This document shows, piece after piece, positions 1 through 8,393 of a DNA stretch of 64,000 nt. Each line of letters begins with the position of its first letter. Positions within the stretch are counted from its first letter, which is position 1. The stretch is from JASHPR01 sp963815375 (GTDB lineage: Bacteria > Actinomycetota > Actinomycetes > Streptosporangiales > Streptosporangiaceae): positions 1-64,000 of the forward strand of contig CAWFGX010000012.1 of assembly GCA_963815375.1 (NCBI GenBank). The letters run 5' to 3'. The notes under the pieces are model-generated. The model had not been told where the DNA came from, made no database searches, and was given only the letters and a program-made list of their open reading frames with translations. A program made the translations under genes and the position numbers.

Positions 1-553
1 CCCGGCGCCGAGCAGCGGCGCCGCTTGATCTGTCGGCGGGGACAGTCCGCGTGCGCGCTGCCTTCGTGGAGCGGTCAACTGGCGAGATCTTGCTTGGGCC
101 GCCCAAGTCCAAGGCCGCGCGGCGGGTGGTCGGCGTCCCCCAGGCGATCATCCCGGTCCTGAGCGAGCATCTGTCGATCTTCGTCAAGGACAAGCTCGGA
201 GCGCTGGTGTTCCCCGGCGTGATGGGCGGCCCGCTGCGGCGCGGCAACTTCAACCGGATGTCGGCGTGGCCGTACGCGGTGAGGTCAATCGGCGCCGAGG
301 GCCTGCATTTCCATGATCTCCGGCACACAGGGAACCACTTCGCCGCGTCCAGCGGAGCGGGCCTGCGCGACCTGATGGCGCGGATGGGTCACGACAGCAG
401 CGCGCGGCTCTGATCTACCAGCATGAGGCGCGTGGTGCAGACAGGACGATCACGGACGCGATCGACACGCACGTCCAGGCCGAGCAGGGCCACGGTGAGC
501 GGGACAGCGACGATGACGACGGCGAGGCGGGCGCGCTCGCCCCGGTGGGCTAA
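1..553 (+). pseudogene. Tyrosine-type site-specific integrase, C-terminal part, frameshifted, cut by window edge
   Basis: The reading frame is open from the window edge (no start seen) and ends at a stop at 411-413. The translation carries the late HxxR box (HFHDLRHTG) of the phage/ICE tyrosine recombinase catalytic domain, followed by MGHDSS. The expected continuation, with the nucleophilic tyrosine in ALIYQH, lies in the next frame from about 404 and runs to a stop at 551-553. One base appears to be missing near 401. The tail is rich in Asp and Glu. It lies under 100 bp from the 3' end of tRNA-Gly, the classic arrangement for an integrase beside its attachment site. The missing base is either a real inactivating mutation or a sequence error. 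Confidence 0.8.
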
Positions 554-644
554 TGGCCCGCTAATGGCCCGGAAGATCAACAACAGCCAGGACGAGGCGA
601 AGTTACAAACACAGGGTTCCGGCCCTGAGCTGGGCGGGAACATG

Positions 645-718
645 TGGAGCGGGTGACGAGAATCGAACTCGCACTATCAGCTTGGGAAGCTGACGTTCTG
701 CCATTGAACTACACCCGC
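645..718 (-). tRNA. tRNA-Gly (anticodon CCC), CCA encoded
   Basis: Read on the minus strand, it folds as a full cloverleaf: acceptor GCGGGTG/CACCCGC, D-stem GTTC/GAAC, anticodon stem TCAGC/GCTGA with loop TTCCCAA (anticodon CCC), and a T-arm containing TTCGATT. The 3' CCA is encoded at 645-647. The 3' end points towards the integrase remnant on the left, so this tRNA is a plausible attachment site for an element extending beyond the window. Confidence 0.93.
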
Positions 719-790
719 GCGGCGAGCCAGCGCTGGAGGAGCCTGACTGAGCCTGCCCCGACATGGTACCGGAACGGGTAGGTTGCCAGG

Positions 791-1366
791 GTGCTGCTCT
801 CTGACCGGGATATCAGGAAGGAAATCGAGTCCGGCCGGGTGAAGCTCGAACCGTACACGCCCGAGCTCATCCAGCCGGCCAGCATCGACGTGCGGCTGGA
901 CCGATACTTCCGGGTGTTCGAGAACCACCGCTACCCGCACATCGACCCGGCGGTGGAGCAGCCCGAGCTGACCAGGCTCGTCGAGCCCGCTGGCAGCGAG
1001 CCGTTCGTGCTGCACCCCGGGGAGTTCGTGCTGGCCTCCACGTACGAGGTGGTGAGCCTGCCGGACGACATCGCGGGGCGGCTCGAGGGCAAGTCGAGCC
1101 TCGGCCGGCTGGGCCTTCTGACCCACTCCACGGCAGGCTGGATCGACCCTGGGTTTTCCGGGCACGTAACGCTGGAACTGTCTAATGTGGCGACACTGCC
1201 GATCAAGCTCTGGCCGGGTATGAAGATCGGGCAGCTGTGCCTGTTCCGGACTAGCTCGCCAGCCGAGCATCCATATGGGTCGCCGCTGTACGGTTCCAGG
1301 TACCAGGATCAGCGCGGGCCTACCCCGTCGCGATCCCACATCAGCTTTTACCGGGCCGACGTCTGA
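791..1366 (+). CDS. dcd: dCTP deaminase
   Basis: This 191-aa protein matches the dCTP deaminase/dUTPase fold family over its whole length. Visible blocks are SDRDIRKEIESG at the N-terminus, PASIDVRL (about 37-44), the GKSSLGRLGL active-site region (about residue 104) and GWIDPGFSGHVTLEL (about residue 119). It deaminates dCTP in the cytosol to supply dUMP/dUTP for thymidylate synthesis. Some actinobacterial members are bifunctional and release dUMP directly; I cannot decide that here. The GTG start at 791 places the conserved N-terminus correctly, but the ribosome binding site is weak. It stands alone after the tRNA. Confidence 0.95.
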   Translation: MLLSDRDIRKEIESGRVKLEPYTPELIQPASIDVRLDRYFRVFENHRYPHIDPAVEQPELTRLVEPAGSEPFVLHPGEFVLASTYEVVSLPDDIAGRLEGKSSLGRLGLLTHSTAGWIDPGFSGHVTLELSNVATLPIKLWPGMKIGQLCLFRTSSPAEHPYGSPLYGSRYQDQRGPTPSRSHISFYRADV

Positions 1367-1462
1367 TCACAAATTCACACTGTCGTTACGACCCGGAATC
1401 AGGACCGCAACTGTCCGCATGGACAGTCGACGGACAAGCGCTTAGGACAGAAGGGCTTCTCG

Positions 1463-1753
1463 ATGACCCTGTGGAGAATCCGGGTCGCCGTGCCGGATGA
1501 CCCCCGCAGTCGCGGCGCGCTCACCAGTGCGCTGGCAGGCCAGCCGGTGTCCGGGCTACGGGTACTGCCTGGCCGGCCCGCGAACTCGACGACCAGCGAG
1601 ATCGTAGTCGATCTGCCGCAGGACGACGGGCTGGCCACGGTGCTCTCCGCACTCCACGAGATCAGCCCTCAGGTCTTCGTGAGCCGCGTGGAAATGCCGG
1701 AGTCGGAGTCGGCGGGCGAGCCGGACCGGCCACGCTCCCGGTACGGCGTATGA
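1463..1753 (+). CDS. Small ACT-like domain protein
   Basis: A 96-aa protein opening with WRIRVAVPDDPRSRGALTSAL and alternating predicted strands and helices that suggest a single ACT-type ligand-binding fold. The C-terminal 20 residues are acidic/basic and probably disordered. An AAGGG ribosome binding site lies about 8 nt before the ATG. It sits between dcd and the acyl-CoA dehydrogenase on the same strand, about 95 bp before the latter, so co-transcription is possible. No catalytic residues are seen. A small-molecule sensing role is inferred from the fold only; the ligand is unknown. Confidence 0.6.
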   Translation: MTLWRIRVAVPDDPRSRGALTSALAGQPVSGLRVLPGRPANSTTSEIVVDLPQDDGLATVLSALHEISPQVFVSRVEMPESESAGEPDRPRSRYGV

Positions 1754-1847
1754 ACTGACTTCGCCCGATTCCGCTCCCTTCGGTGTTACGACAGGCACTA
1801 CCGGGCAGTAACTGGTTAGGAGCCGGCGAAAGGGAAGGGGCAGAGCC

Positions 1848-3779
1848 GTGAGCGAACATGGCGTGCAGGTCAGCGAAGCCCAGGCCCGTGAGGTCGCCGA
1901 ACAGGCCAGGGAGGCCGAGTGGGCCCTGCCGAGCTTCGGCAGGCAGCTGTTCCTCGGCGACTTCCAGCTCGGCTTGATCCACCCCCATCCGCGCCAGGAC
2001 GAGGAAGAACGGCGTCGCGGCGAGGAGTTCTGCGACCGCCTGCGTGACTTCTGCGACGTGTCGGTGAACGGCCCGCTGATCGAACGTGAAGCCCGCATCC
2101 CGGACGAGACCGTCAAGGGGCTTGCGGTGCTCGGGGCGTTCGGAATGAAAATCCCGCCAGCCTACGGCGGCCTTGGCCTGTCCCACCTCTACTACAACCG
2201 GGCGCTGATCATCGTCGGGTCGGTCTCGCCAGCGGTCGCCGCGTTGCTGTCGGCGCACCAGTCAATCGGCGTGCCGCAGCCGCTGGCGCTGTTCGGGACC
2301 GACGAGCAGAAGGAACGCTACCTGCCCAGGTGCGCGCGCGGCGAGATCAGCGCGTTCCTGCTAACCGAGCCGGACGTCGGGTCCGACCCAGCTCGCCTGT
2401 CGACCACGGCTACCCCGTCGGAGGACGGCAGTGAGTACGTACTCGACGGAGTGAAGCTGTGGACCACCAACGGCGTGGTCGCCGACCTTCTCGTGGTCAT
2501 GGCGCGCGTCCCTAAGAGCGAGGGACACAGGGGGGGTATCACCGCATTCGTTGTCGAGGCAGGCTCGGACGGGATCACGGTCGAGAATCGGAACGCTTTC
2601 ATGGGCCTCCGTGGCCTGGAGAACGGAGTGACCCGGTTCCACCAGGTCCGCGTTCCGGCATCTGACCGGATCGGCGGGGAGGGTCAGGGCCTGAAGATCG
2701 CCCTCACCACCCTCAACACCGGCAGGCTCTCGCTCCCGGCCAGCTGCGCGGCTACTGGCAAACTGGCGCTCAAGGTCGCACGGGAGTGGTCCGGCGAGCG
2801 GGTGCAATGGGGCAGGCCGGTCGGCGAGCACGAGGCGGTTGCCACCAAGATCGCGTTCATCGCCGCTACCAGCTACGCGATCGAGGCGATCGTCGAGCTG
2901 TCCAGCCAGATGGCCGACGACAAGCGACGCGACATCCGCATCGAGGCAGCGCTGGCCAAGCTCTTCTGCTCCGAAATGGGATACAAGATCGCGGACGAGC
3001 TGGTCCAGATCCGCGGCGGGCGCGGATACGAGACAGCGACCTCGCTGGCCGCGCGGGGTGAGCGGGGCGTTCCCGCGGAGCAGATGCTCCGCGACGGGCG
3101 TATCAACCGGATCTTCGAGGGCTCATCGGAGATCATGCGGCTGTTCATCGCCCGGGAGGCGGTGGACGCGCACCTTAGCGCAGCCGGCGAGATGATCGAG
3201 CCGGGGCTGCCGCCGGCGCGCCGGGCCCGAGCCGCAGCCAAGGCCGGGCGGTTCTACAGCCGGTGGCTGCCCACCCTGGTGGCCGGCGAGGGCCAACTGC
3301 CCACGTCCTACGCCGAGTTCGGCCCGCTCGCCACGCACTTGCGGTATGTCGAGCGGGCAAGCCGCAAGCTGGCGCGGGCGACGTTCTACGGGATGGCCCG
3401 GTGGCAGGGCAAGCTGGAACGCCGGCAGGGCTTCCTCGGCAGGCTCGTCGACATCGGCGCAGAACTTTTCGCGATGAGCGCGGTCTGCGTGCGAGCCCAG
3501 ATGGATGCTGCCGACGGCGCCGACGGCGGGCGCGGCTCTACTGGGTTCGAGCTGGCCGCGGCGTTCTGCGCGCAGTCCCGGCTACGCTGCGACGCCCTGT
3601 TCGGCCAGCTCTGGAAGAACACCGACGCGGGCGACACCGCGCTGGCCCGCCGGGTGCTGTCCGGCCGCTACACCTGGCACGAGCAAGGGATCATCGACCC
3701 GTCGACCCCTGGCCCTTGGGTAGCCGAGGCGGTGCCAGGGCCGTCCAAGTACGAGAGCGTGCACCGTCATATAGGCTGA
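1848..3779 (+). CDS. Acyl-CoA dehydrogenase family protein (long form)
   Basis: This 643-aa flavoprotein has the three-part acyl-CoA dehydrogenase fold: N-terminal helices, a middle beta domain with the FAD-side motif FLLTEPDVGSDPA (about residue 172) and LWTTNG, and a C-terminal helical domain with QIRGGRGYE and RINRIFEGSSEIMRLFIARE (about 400-435). A further 200 residues form a C-terminal extension as in VLCAD-like and some FadE enzymes, so a membrane-associated or long-chain role is possible. It catalyses alpha,beta-dehydrogenation of acyl-CoA in beta-oxidation. The GTG start at 1848 follows an AAGGGGC ribosome binding site. The insertion sequence begins 28 bp after its stop, leaving the gene intact. 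Confidence 0.9.
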   Translation: MSEHGVQVSEAQAREVAEQAREAEWALPSFGRQLFLGDFQLGLIHPHPRQDEEERRRGEEFCDRLRDFCDVSVNGPLIEREARIPDETVKGLAVLGAFGMKIPPAYGGLGLSHLYYNRALIIVGSVSPAVAALLSAHQSIGVPQPLALFGTDEQKERYLPRCARGEISAFLLTEPDVGSDPARLSTTATPSEDGSEYVLDGVKLWTTNGVVADLLVVMARVPKSEGHRGGITAFVVEAGSDGITVENRNAFMGLRGLENGVTRFHQVRVPASDRIGGEGQGLKIALTTLNTGRLSLPASCAATGKLALKVAREWSGERVQWGRPVGEHEAVATKIAFIAATSYAIEAIVELSSQMADDKRRDIRIEAALAKLFCSEMGYKIADELVQIRGGRGYETATSLAARGERGVPAEQMLRDGRINRIFEGSSEIMRLFIAREAVDAHLSAAGEMIEPGLPPARRARAAAKAGRFYSRWLPTLVAGEGQLPTSYAEFGPLATHLRYVERASRKLARATFYGMARWQGKLERRQGFLGRLVDIGAELFAMSAVCVRAQMDAADGADGGRGSTGFELAAAFCAQSRLRCDALFGQLWKNTDAGDTALARRVLSGRYTWHEQGIIDPSTPGPWVAEAVPGPSKYESVHRHIG

Positions 3780-3806
3780 CGCGCGCTCCAGGGCCGGTCC
3801 CAGCTC

Positions 3807-5657
3807 ATGAATGTGGGTTTAGGGCACACCCGCGGGCTGTTGCCGAATGGGTGTGGCGTCTGAGGGGTGTGGTGGGGCTTTGGGGGCGGCTGGCCAGGTT
3901 GTGGCTGGGGTGGTGGTCAGCTGGCCAGGGTGGCGAGGGCTGTGGTGGTGAGGTGGCCGGTGCTGATGGCTTTGAGCAGGTTGTGGACGGTGGCGGTGAA
4001 GGTCCATTCGGCGGCGGCTTTGGTTGTGCCGCGCATGGTGAGCTGGCGGAAGCGCATGTTGTGCTTGATGTGGCCGTGGGGGGTCTCGGCGATGTGGCCG
4101 CGGCGGCGGTAGGCGGCGATGCCGGCGGGGGTGGCCAGGCGGGCGGCCATGGCGGTGGTGGCCGGTCTGGCGGGGCTGGTGGTGCGGGGGGTGGTGCCGC
4201 GGGCGGCTTTTTCGAGGCGGCGGCGTTTGCCGGTGGCGATGAGGCGGTCGGGGCCGGGGAGGGTGAGGTTGTGCTCGGACAGGTAGCCGGCGTCGGCGAG
4301 CAGCAGCCCGACAGGGCTGGTGCTGGTGCTGGCGGTGTCTGCGGTGGCGGGGGGCTGGGCGGCGGTGATGAGCGCGGCGGCGTGCTGGGCGGCGGTCATC
4401 ATGGGTTCCAGCCAGGCCATGCCGGTGGGGTCCTGGGTGAGGCGGGTGGCGATGATCAGCAGGTCTTCGCTGGTGAGGTTCTGGGCGTTGTAGCCCTGGA
4501 TGAACCCGCCACCGCGGATGGGCATCAGCCGGGAGCCGGGGTCGGTGATGTTGCGGACCGGCCCTGGGCCTTTGCGGCTGGCCTTTTTGCGGGCGGCCCG
4601 GGCGGCGGCCTTGCCCTGGCGGGCGCGGGCTGCCTCCACGGCGGCGGCAGCCTGCCTGACCCGGCAGTAGTCATCGACCCCGCGTTTGCGGCCCCGCCGC
4701 ACCTGCCCCGCGGCGTACTTGTCTTCAAGCCCGGCGAGCTGGGCGGCCCGCTCAGCCCGCACCTGCGCCAGGTTCTCCTCAGCCAGCGCTACCGCGCTGG
4801 CCGCGGGCGGCGGCCCGGGTCGCCGCCCCGAACGCCGCCGCTGACGGTGGGCCTGGGTTTTGCCCTCCACCGCCTGCCCGGCGGCTTGCTCCGCAGCCTG
4901 GCGCTCAGCCCGCAGCCCGGCCAGCGCCGCAGCGATCCGCTCGTCACGCCGCCGCGGATGCCAGGCATCCTCAGGAACCTCATCCCCCCGGCGGTCCTGG
5001 CCGAACAGCGCGTCCTCAGCCGCGTCCGCCTCGCCGTGCTCCGCGACGGCCTGCGCGGCCAGCCGTGCCAGCGCCTCCTCGGCCCGGTTCGCCGACTTCG
5101 ACGCGCTCGCGGCGATCTTGGTGCCATCCAGTGCCACCACACCGACCTTCCCCATGCCCAGCCGCGCGCACAGCACCAGCACCTGGGTGAACAGCTGCGC
5201 CGCCAGCTGCGGGAACGCCGCCCGGAACCGCGCGACGGTCACATGATCAGGCACATCCCCGGCGCAGATCACCCGGAAGGCCACATCAGTGCGGCAGGCC
5301 GCCTCTATCTGCCGCGAGCTGGTCACCCCGCTCGCATACGCCCAGATCAGCAGCGTCACCAGCATGTCCGGGTCATAACCTGCCGTCCCCGCCCCGCCAG
5401 TACGGCGCGCCGCGTGCGCCGCCGAAGTATCCAGGTGATCCCGCACCGCCGCGATCACCAGCCACACCGGGTGATCAGCCGGCAGCCACTCCCGCATGTC
5501 CGGCGGCAGCAGGAACAGCTGATCCCGCCGCACCGGCCGGTACCCCTTCGCCATACATCAATCTTCGCAGAAGATCACAAACGCGGAGGAAAACCACGCC
5601 GATGCAGGTCAGCCAATTCTGCAACAGCCCGCCCGAGTGCAGCGGACCCACATTCAT
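3807..5657. mobile_element. IS1182-family insertion sequence, apparently complete
   Basis: Imperfect terminal inverted repeats of roughly 45 bp bound a single transposase gene. Both ends begin ATGAATGTGGGT read inwards (3807 on plus, 5657 on minus), and the inner arms share GGGCTGTTGC. Total length is about 1.85 kb, as expected for IS1182-type elements. I see no clear target-site duplication. The element lies in the short gap between two convergent genes, the acyl-CoA dehydrogenase (stop 3779) and the MerR regulator (stop 5689), so it disrupts neither. Confidence 0.8.
3917..5554 (-). CDS. IS1182-family DDE transposase
   Basis: This 545-aa protein has the InsH-type N-terminal domain (YRPVRRDQLFLLPPDMREWL, then the helical LITLL/ARFR region to about residue 120). 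An RNase H-like DDE core follows: VVALDGTKIAASASKSANR (first Asp), LLLADAGYLSEHNL (second Asp, about residue 420) and HIAETPHGHIKHNMRFR (Glu). A basic, Ala-rich insertion of roughly 150 residues lies between the first and second acidic positions, common in this family. It mobilises the surrounding inverted-repeat element. Full length and uninterrupted, so probably active. Confidence 0.92.
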   Translation of the reverse strand: MAKGYRPVRRDQLFLLPPDMREWLPADHPVWLVIAAVRDHLDTSAAHAARRTGGAGTAGYDPDMLVTLLIWAYASGVTSSRQIEAACRTDVAFRVICAGDVPDHVTVARFRAAFPQLAAQLFTQVLVLCARLGMGKVGVVALDGTKIAASASKSANRAEEALARLAAQAVAEHGEADAAEDALFGQDRRGDEVPEDAWHPRRRDERIAAALAGLRAERQAAEQAAGQAVEGKTQAHRQRRRSGRRPGPPPAASAVALAEENLAQVRAERAAQLAGLEDKYAAGQVRRGRKRGVDDYCRVRQAAAAVEAARARQGKAAARAARKKASRKGPGPVRNITDPGSRLMPIRGGGFIQGYNAQNLTSEDLLIIATRLTQDPTGMAWLEPMMTAAQHAAALITAAQPPATADTASTSTSPVGLLLADAGYLSEHNLTLPGPDRLIATGKRRRLEKAARGTTPRTTSPARPATTAMAARLATPAGIAAYRRRGHIAETPHGHIKHNMRFRQLTMRGTTKAAAEWTFTATVHNLLKAISTGHLTTTALATLAS

Positions 5658-5688
5658 CGGCCGTGGGTCAGCGCCGGCGACCGTGGGA

Positions 5689-6096
5689 TCAGCCGGAATC
5701 CGTGATGAACCGGGCAAGCCGGGCATCGTGCTGGGCGACGGCCGCACGCAGGGCGTTGCGCTCGGCCTGAAGGTCGTCGCGCTCGGCCTGAACGGCATCG
5801 CGGTGCGCCTCCAGCTCCTTCACTTGCTGCTCCAGTTCCCGGACGCGCTGCTCCAGCTCGAGCACACGGCGGATGGCGGTCAGCGTCATGCCCTCGTCCA
5901 CGAGGTTGGCCACATAACGGACGACGGTGATCTCGCGCAGCGTGTACCGGCGCTGGCGGCCAGCAGAGCGGGACGGGCTGACCACGCCAAAATCGTCCAG
6001 CCTGCGCAGGAAGGCCTGCTGGAGCTCAAGCATCTCCGAGACCTGGCCGACGGTGAACAGCGGCCGGTTCTCGTCATCAAGTGGCAAGGACGGCAT
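5689..6096 (-). CDS. MerR-family transcriptional regulator, HspR-like
   Basis: A 135-aa protein with an N-terminal winged helix of the MerR type (LFTVGQVSEMLELQQAFLRRLDDFGVVSPSRSAGRQRRYT), a dimerisation helix, and a long C-terminal coiled coil of heptad-like Leu/Glu/Arg (about 85-130). It lacks the cysteines of metal-sensing MerR proteins. It lies directly downstream of the hsp20 gene on the same strand with 69 bp between them, so it probably represses that gene as HspR does. The start at 6096 follows GGAG. I call it HspR-like rather than HspR because the palindrome upstream of hsp20 differs from the HAIR consensus. Confidence 0.8.
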   Translation of the reverse strand: MPSLPLDDENRPLFTVGQVSEMLELQQAFLRRLDDFGVVSPSRSAGRQRRYTLREITVVRYVANLVDEGMTLTAIRRVLELEQRVRELEQQVKELEAHRDAVQAERDDLQAERNALRAAVAQHDARLARFITDSG

Positions 6097-6165
6097 GAAA
6101 TGCTCCGGGAAAACTCCGGGCCCGCGCGGAAGTTACCGCACGGGCCCGGACAGCGTACCTCTGCG

Positions 6166-6582
6166 TCAGGCGGCAATCGCCTTGGCGTCAGCGACTTCGA
6201 TCTTGCGCGGCTTGGCCTGCTCCGCGACGGGAACGTGCACAGTCAGCACGCCGTCGGAGTAGCCAGCCTCGATCTTCTCCGCGTCGACGGCGTCGGAGAG
6301 ACGCACCCGGCGAGTGTAGGAGCCCATCATGCGCTCGCGGATGAACGGCTTCTCGCCCTCGGCGTGCTCCTCAGACCTGTTGGCGCTCACGGTCAGAACG
6401 CCGCGGTCCACGGTGACGTCGATGCTGTCCCGGTCGAAGCCAGGCAGGTCGAACCGCAGCTCAACCTCGTTGTCGCGCCGGATGGCGTCCATCCGGGCGA
6501 GCCTGCTGTCGCTACCGATGGAGCCGAACGCCCGGCGGGCGAGCCGGTCGTACGCAAAGGGATCAAACGTTGTCAGCAGCAC
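6166..6582 (-). CDS. Hsp20 / alpha-crystallin family small heat-shock protein
   Basis: A 138-aa cytosolic holdase. The alpha-crystallin domain spans about residues 35-130: VELRFDLPGFDRDSIDVTVDRGVLTVSANR, the FIRERMMGSYTRRVRLSDAVD region, and the YSDGVLTVHVP strand pair. It binds unfolding proteins during heat or other stress without ATP. The GTG start at 6582 follows a strong AGGAGGTG ribosome binding site. It is first in a two-gene unit with the MerR regulator. A perfect 17-bp palindrome lies about 55 bp upstream. Confidence 0.93.
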   Translation of the reverse strand: MLLTTFDPFAYDRLARRAFGSIGSDSRLARMDAIRRDNEVELRFDLPGFDRDSIDVTVDRGVLTVSANRSEEHAEGEKPFIRERMMGSYTRRVRLSDAVDAEKIEAGYSDGVLTVHVPVAEQAKPRKIEVADAKAIAA

Positions 6583-6636
6583 TGCTCTTCACCTCCTGGT
6601 GAAGGTTCCTGAGTCTGACGATCCAGGTAACCTCTA

Positions 6637-6653
6637 TTCTTACCGAGTAAGAA
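6637..6653. promoter_or_regulatory. 17-bp perfect palindrome upstream of hsp20, probable operator
   Basis: TTCTTAC-CGA-GTAAGAA is a perfect inverted repeat with 7-bp arms and a 3-bp spacer, AT-rich in a very GC-rich context, 55 bp upstream of the hsp20 start. A TTGTAG box lies just upstream on the minus strand, so the palindrome would sit inside the promoter spacer, where MerR-family proteins act. The best candidate binder is the MerR protein encoded downstream of hsp20. Confidence 0.6.
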
Positions 6654-6998
6654 CCTACAACTTAGATTAGATATTTCCTCCAGGCCGAAGAAAGCTCAGC
6701 GAGTGGTCCTGCCTGGGTCTCCGGTCGGGTTGCTCAGCGGAGCTGGCCCCAGGAAGCGACAGTCCCGGGCGCTAGGGCCGGCCAGAGCGGGCCAGAGCGG
6801 TGACTGAAGCGCCAGCTTCAACCTGCTCCGCAAACGCGTCCTGCTGACCTAACCCACCTCACAACCATCACGAGATGTGAGCCAGACCCCGATAAGTGAC
6901 CCCGCTGATTTGATCATGCACACTTACGTCCGGATTGCCCCGGTTGTGAGAGCACTTCGGGGTACTAGGCGCCGTGTTCTGGTCAGCTGACCGGTGTT
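6654..6998. other. Non-coding stretch between the hsp20 promoter and the thiolase stop
   Basis: This is about 345 bp without a credible gene. It holds the distal hsp20 promoter region (AT-rich near 6655-6680) and the downstream side of the thiolase gene. A short direct repeat of GGCCAGAGCGG occurs near 6779-6800. No strong terminator hairpin was recognised by eye. Confidence 0.5.
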
Positions 6999-8132
6999 TT
7001 AGCCGAGGCGCTCGATGATCGTGGCGTTGGCCTGGCCGCCGCCCTCGCACATTGCCTGCAGACCGTAGCGGCCGCCGGTGCGCTCGAGCTCGTGCAGCAG
7101 CTTGGTCATCAGGATGGCGCCGGTGGCGCCGAGCGGGTGGCCGAGGGCGATCGCGCCGCCGTTGGGGTTGGTCTTCTCCAGCGAGGCGCCGGTGTCGGCC
7201 GACCAGGCAAGCAGCACTGGGGCGAAGGCCTCGTTGATCTCGAACACGTCGATGTCGTCGACGGACAGGTGAGCCCGGGCCAGCGCCTGCTCGGTCGCTG
7301 GGATGGGGGCCGTGAGCATGAACACCGGGTCCGCGCCGGTCACTGCGAGCGTGTGGATCCGCGCACGGGGAGTGAAACCGTGGCTCTTGACCGCCTGCTC
7401 GGAGGCGATCAGTACGGCCGCAGAACCGTCCGAGATCTGCGACGCGGTCGCCGCTGTCAGCTCCCAGCCCTCGCGCAGCGGCTTGAGCTCGGCCATCTTC
7501 TCCAGCGTTGTGTCCCGGCGCGGCCCTTCGTCCTTGGTCAGGCCGCCGACCGGAGTTATCTGCCGGTCAAACCGGCCTTCGTCGATGGCGTTCAGCGCCT
7601 TGGTGTGGCTCGCGAGCGCGTACTCCTCCAGCTGGGACCGCTTCAGGCCCCACTTCTCGCACATCAGCTGCGCGCCGCGGAACTGGCTGATCTCCTGGTC
7701 GCCGTACCGGTCGCGCCACCCTTGCCCGAACGGGAGCGCCAGGCCCGGCACGATGCTCGAGCCCATGGGCACCATGCTCATGCTCTCGACACCGGCGGCA
7801 ATGACCAGGTCCTGGGTGCCGGACATGACGCCTTGGGCGGCGAAGTGGATGGCCTGCTGCGAGGATCCGCACTGCCGGTCGATGGTGACGCCGGGGACAC
7901 TCTCCGGCAGGCCAGCCGACAGCCAGGCGTTGCGGCCGATGTCAAAGGTCTGCGGCCCGACCTGGGAGACGCAGCCCATGACCACGTCGTCCACGGCGCT
8001 TGGATCAACACCGGTCCTGGCGATGATCTCGGTGAGGACGTGCGCTGCCAGGTCGACCGGGTGCACTGCCGACAGGCCGCCCTTCTTCCTGCCGACGGGG
8101 GTCCGCACCGCCCCGACGATGTATGCCTCCAC
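6999..8132 (-). CDS. Acetyl-CoA C-acyltransferase (thiolase)
   Basis: A 377-aa thiolase with all three family signatures: the nucleophilic Cys in TIDRQCGSSQQA (about residue 88), the NGGAIALGHPLGATGA block with the catalytic His near the C-terminus, and the final CEGGGQANATI motif with the acid/base Cys. It performs reversible thiolytic cleavage or condensation of acyl-CoA in fatty-acid degradation. I use GTG 8132, which gives the family start VEAYIVGAVRTPVG; an in-frame ATG at 8174 would add 14 atypical residues. It is divergent from a MerR regulator, which could control it. Confidence 0.92.
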   Translation of the reverse strand: MEAYIVGAVRTPVGRKKGGLSAVHPVDLAAHVLTEIIARTGVDPSAVDDVVMGCVSQVGPQTFDIGRNAWLSAGLPESVPGVTIDRQCGSSQQAIHFAAQGVMSGTQDLVIAAGVESMSMVPMGSSIVPGLALPFGQGWRDRYGDQEISQFRGAQLMCEKWGLKRSQLEEYALASHTKALNAIDEGRFDRQITPVGGLTKDEGPRRDTTLEKMAELKPLREGWELTAATASQISDGSAAVLIASEQAVKSHGFTPRARIHTLAVTGADPVFMLTAPIPATEQALARAHLSVDDIDVFEINEAFAPVLLAWSADTGASLEKTNPNGGAIALGHPLGATGAILMTKLLHELERTGGRYGLQAMCEGGGQANATIIERLG

Positions 8133-8393
8133 TCGCGTGCCCAGCCCTTCACTCGCGTAGCCGCAGCCTGACAAGGACGGCCACGCGCATCCCCGGCTTG
8201 CCCCGGGGTGCTGCGCCCGGCCCCCTCCCCAGCAACGAGGTTACCCTCCAGTCACGCGACCTCCCAGTGCCCGCGAGGGTAGATCCGGCGGTGCCGGGAT
8301 TCCGGGCTTCCGGGATTCCGGGCCGACTTCCATGCCTCAGAGTGTTTATGCGACTACCATCCGTGATCAGTCGGCATCGCACAGGGGACGGGA

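Noticed and set aside
3263..5770. 835-aa open frame antisense to the IS transposase
   Set aside because: Gly/Val and Pro/Arg-rich composition without domain features; it is the antisense shadow of the transposase gene and the 3' end of the acyl-CoA dehydrogenase.
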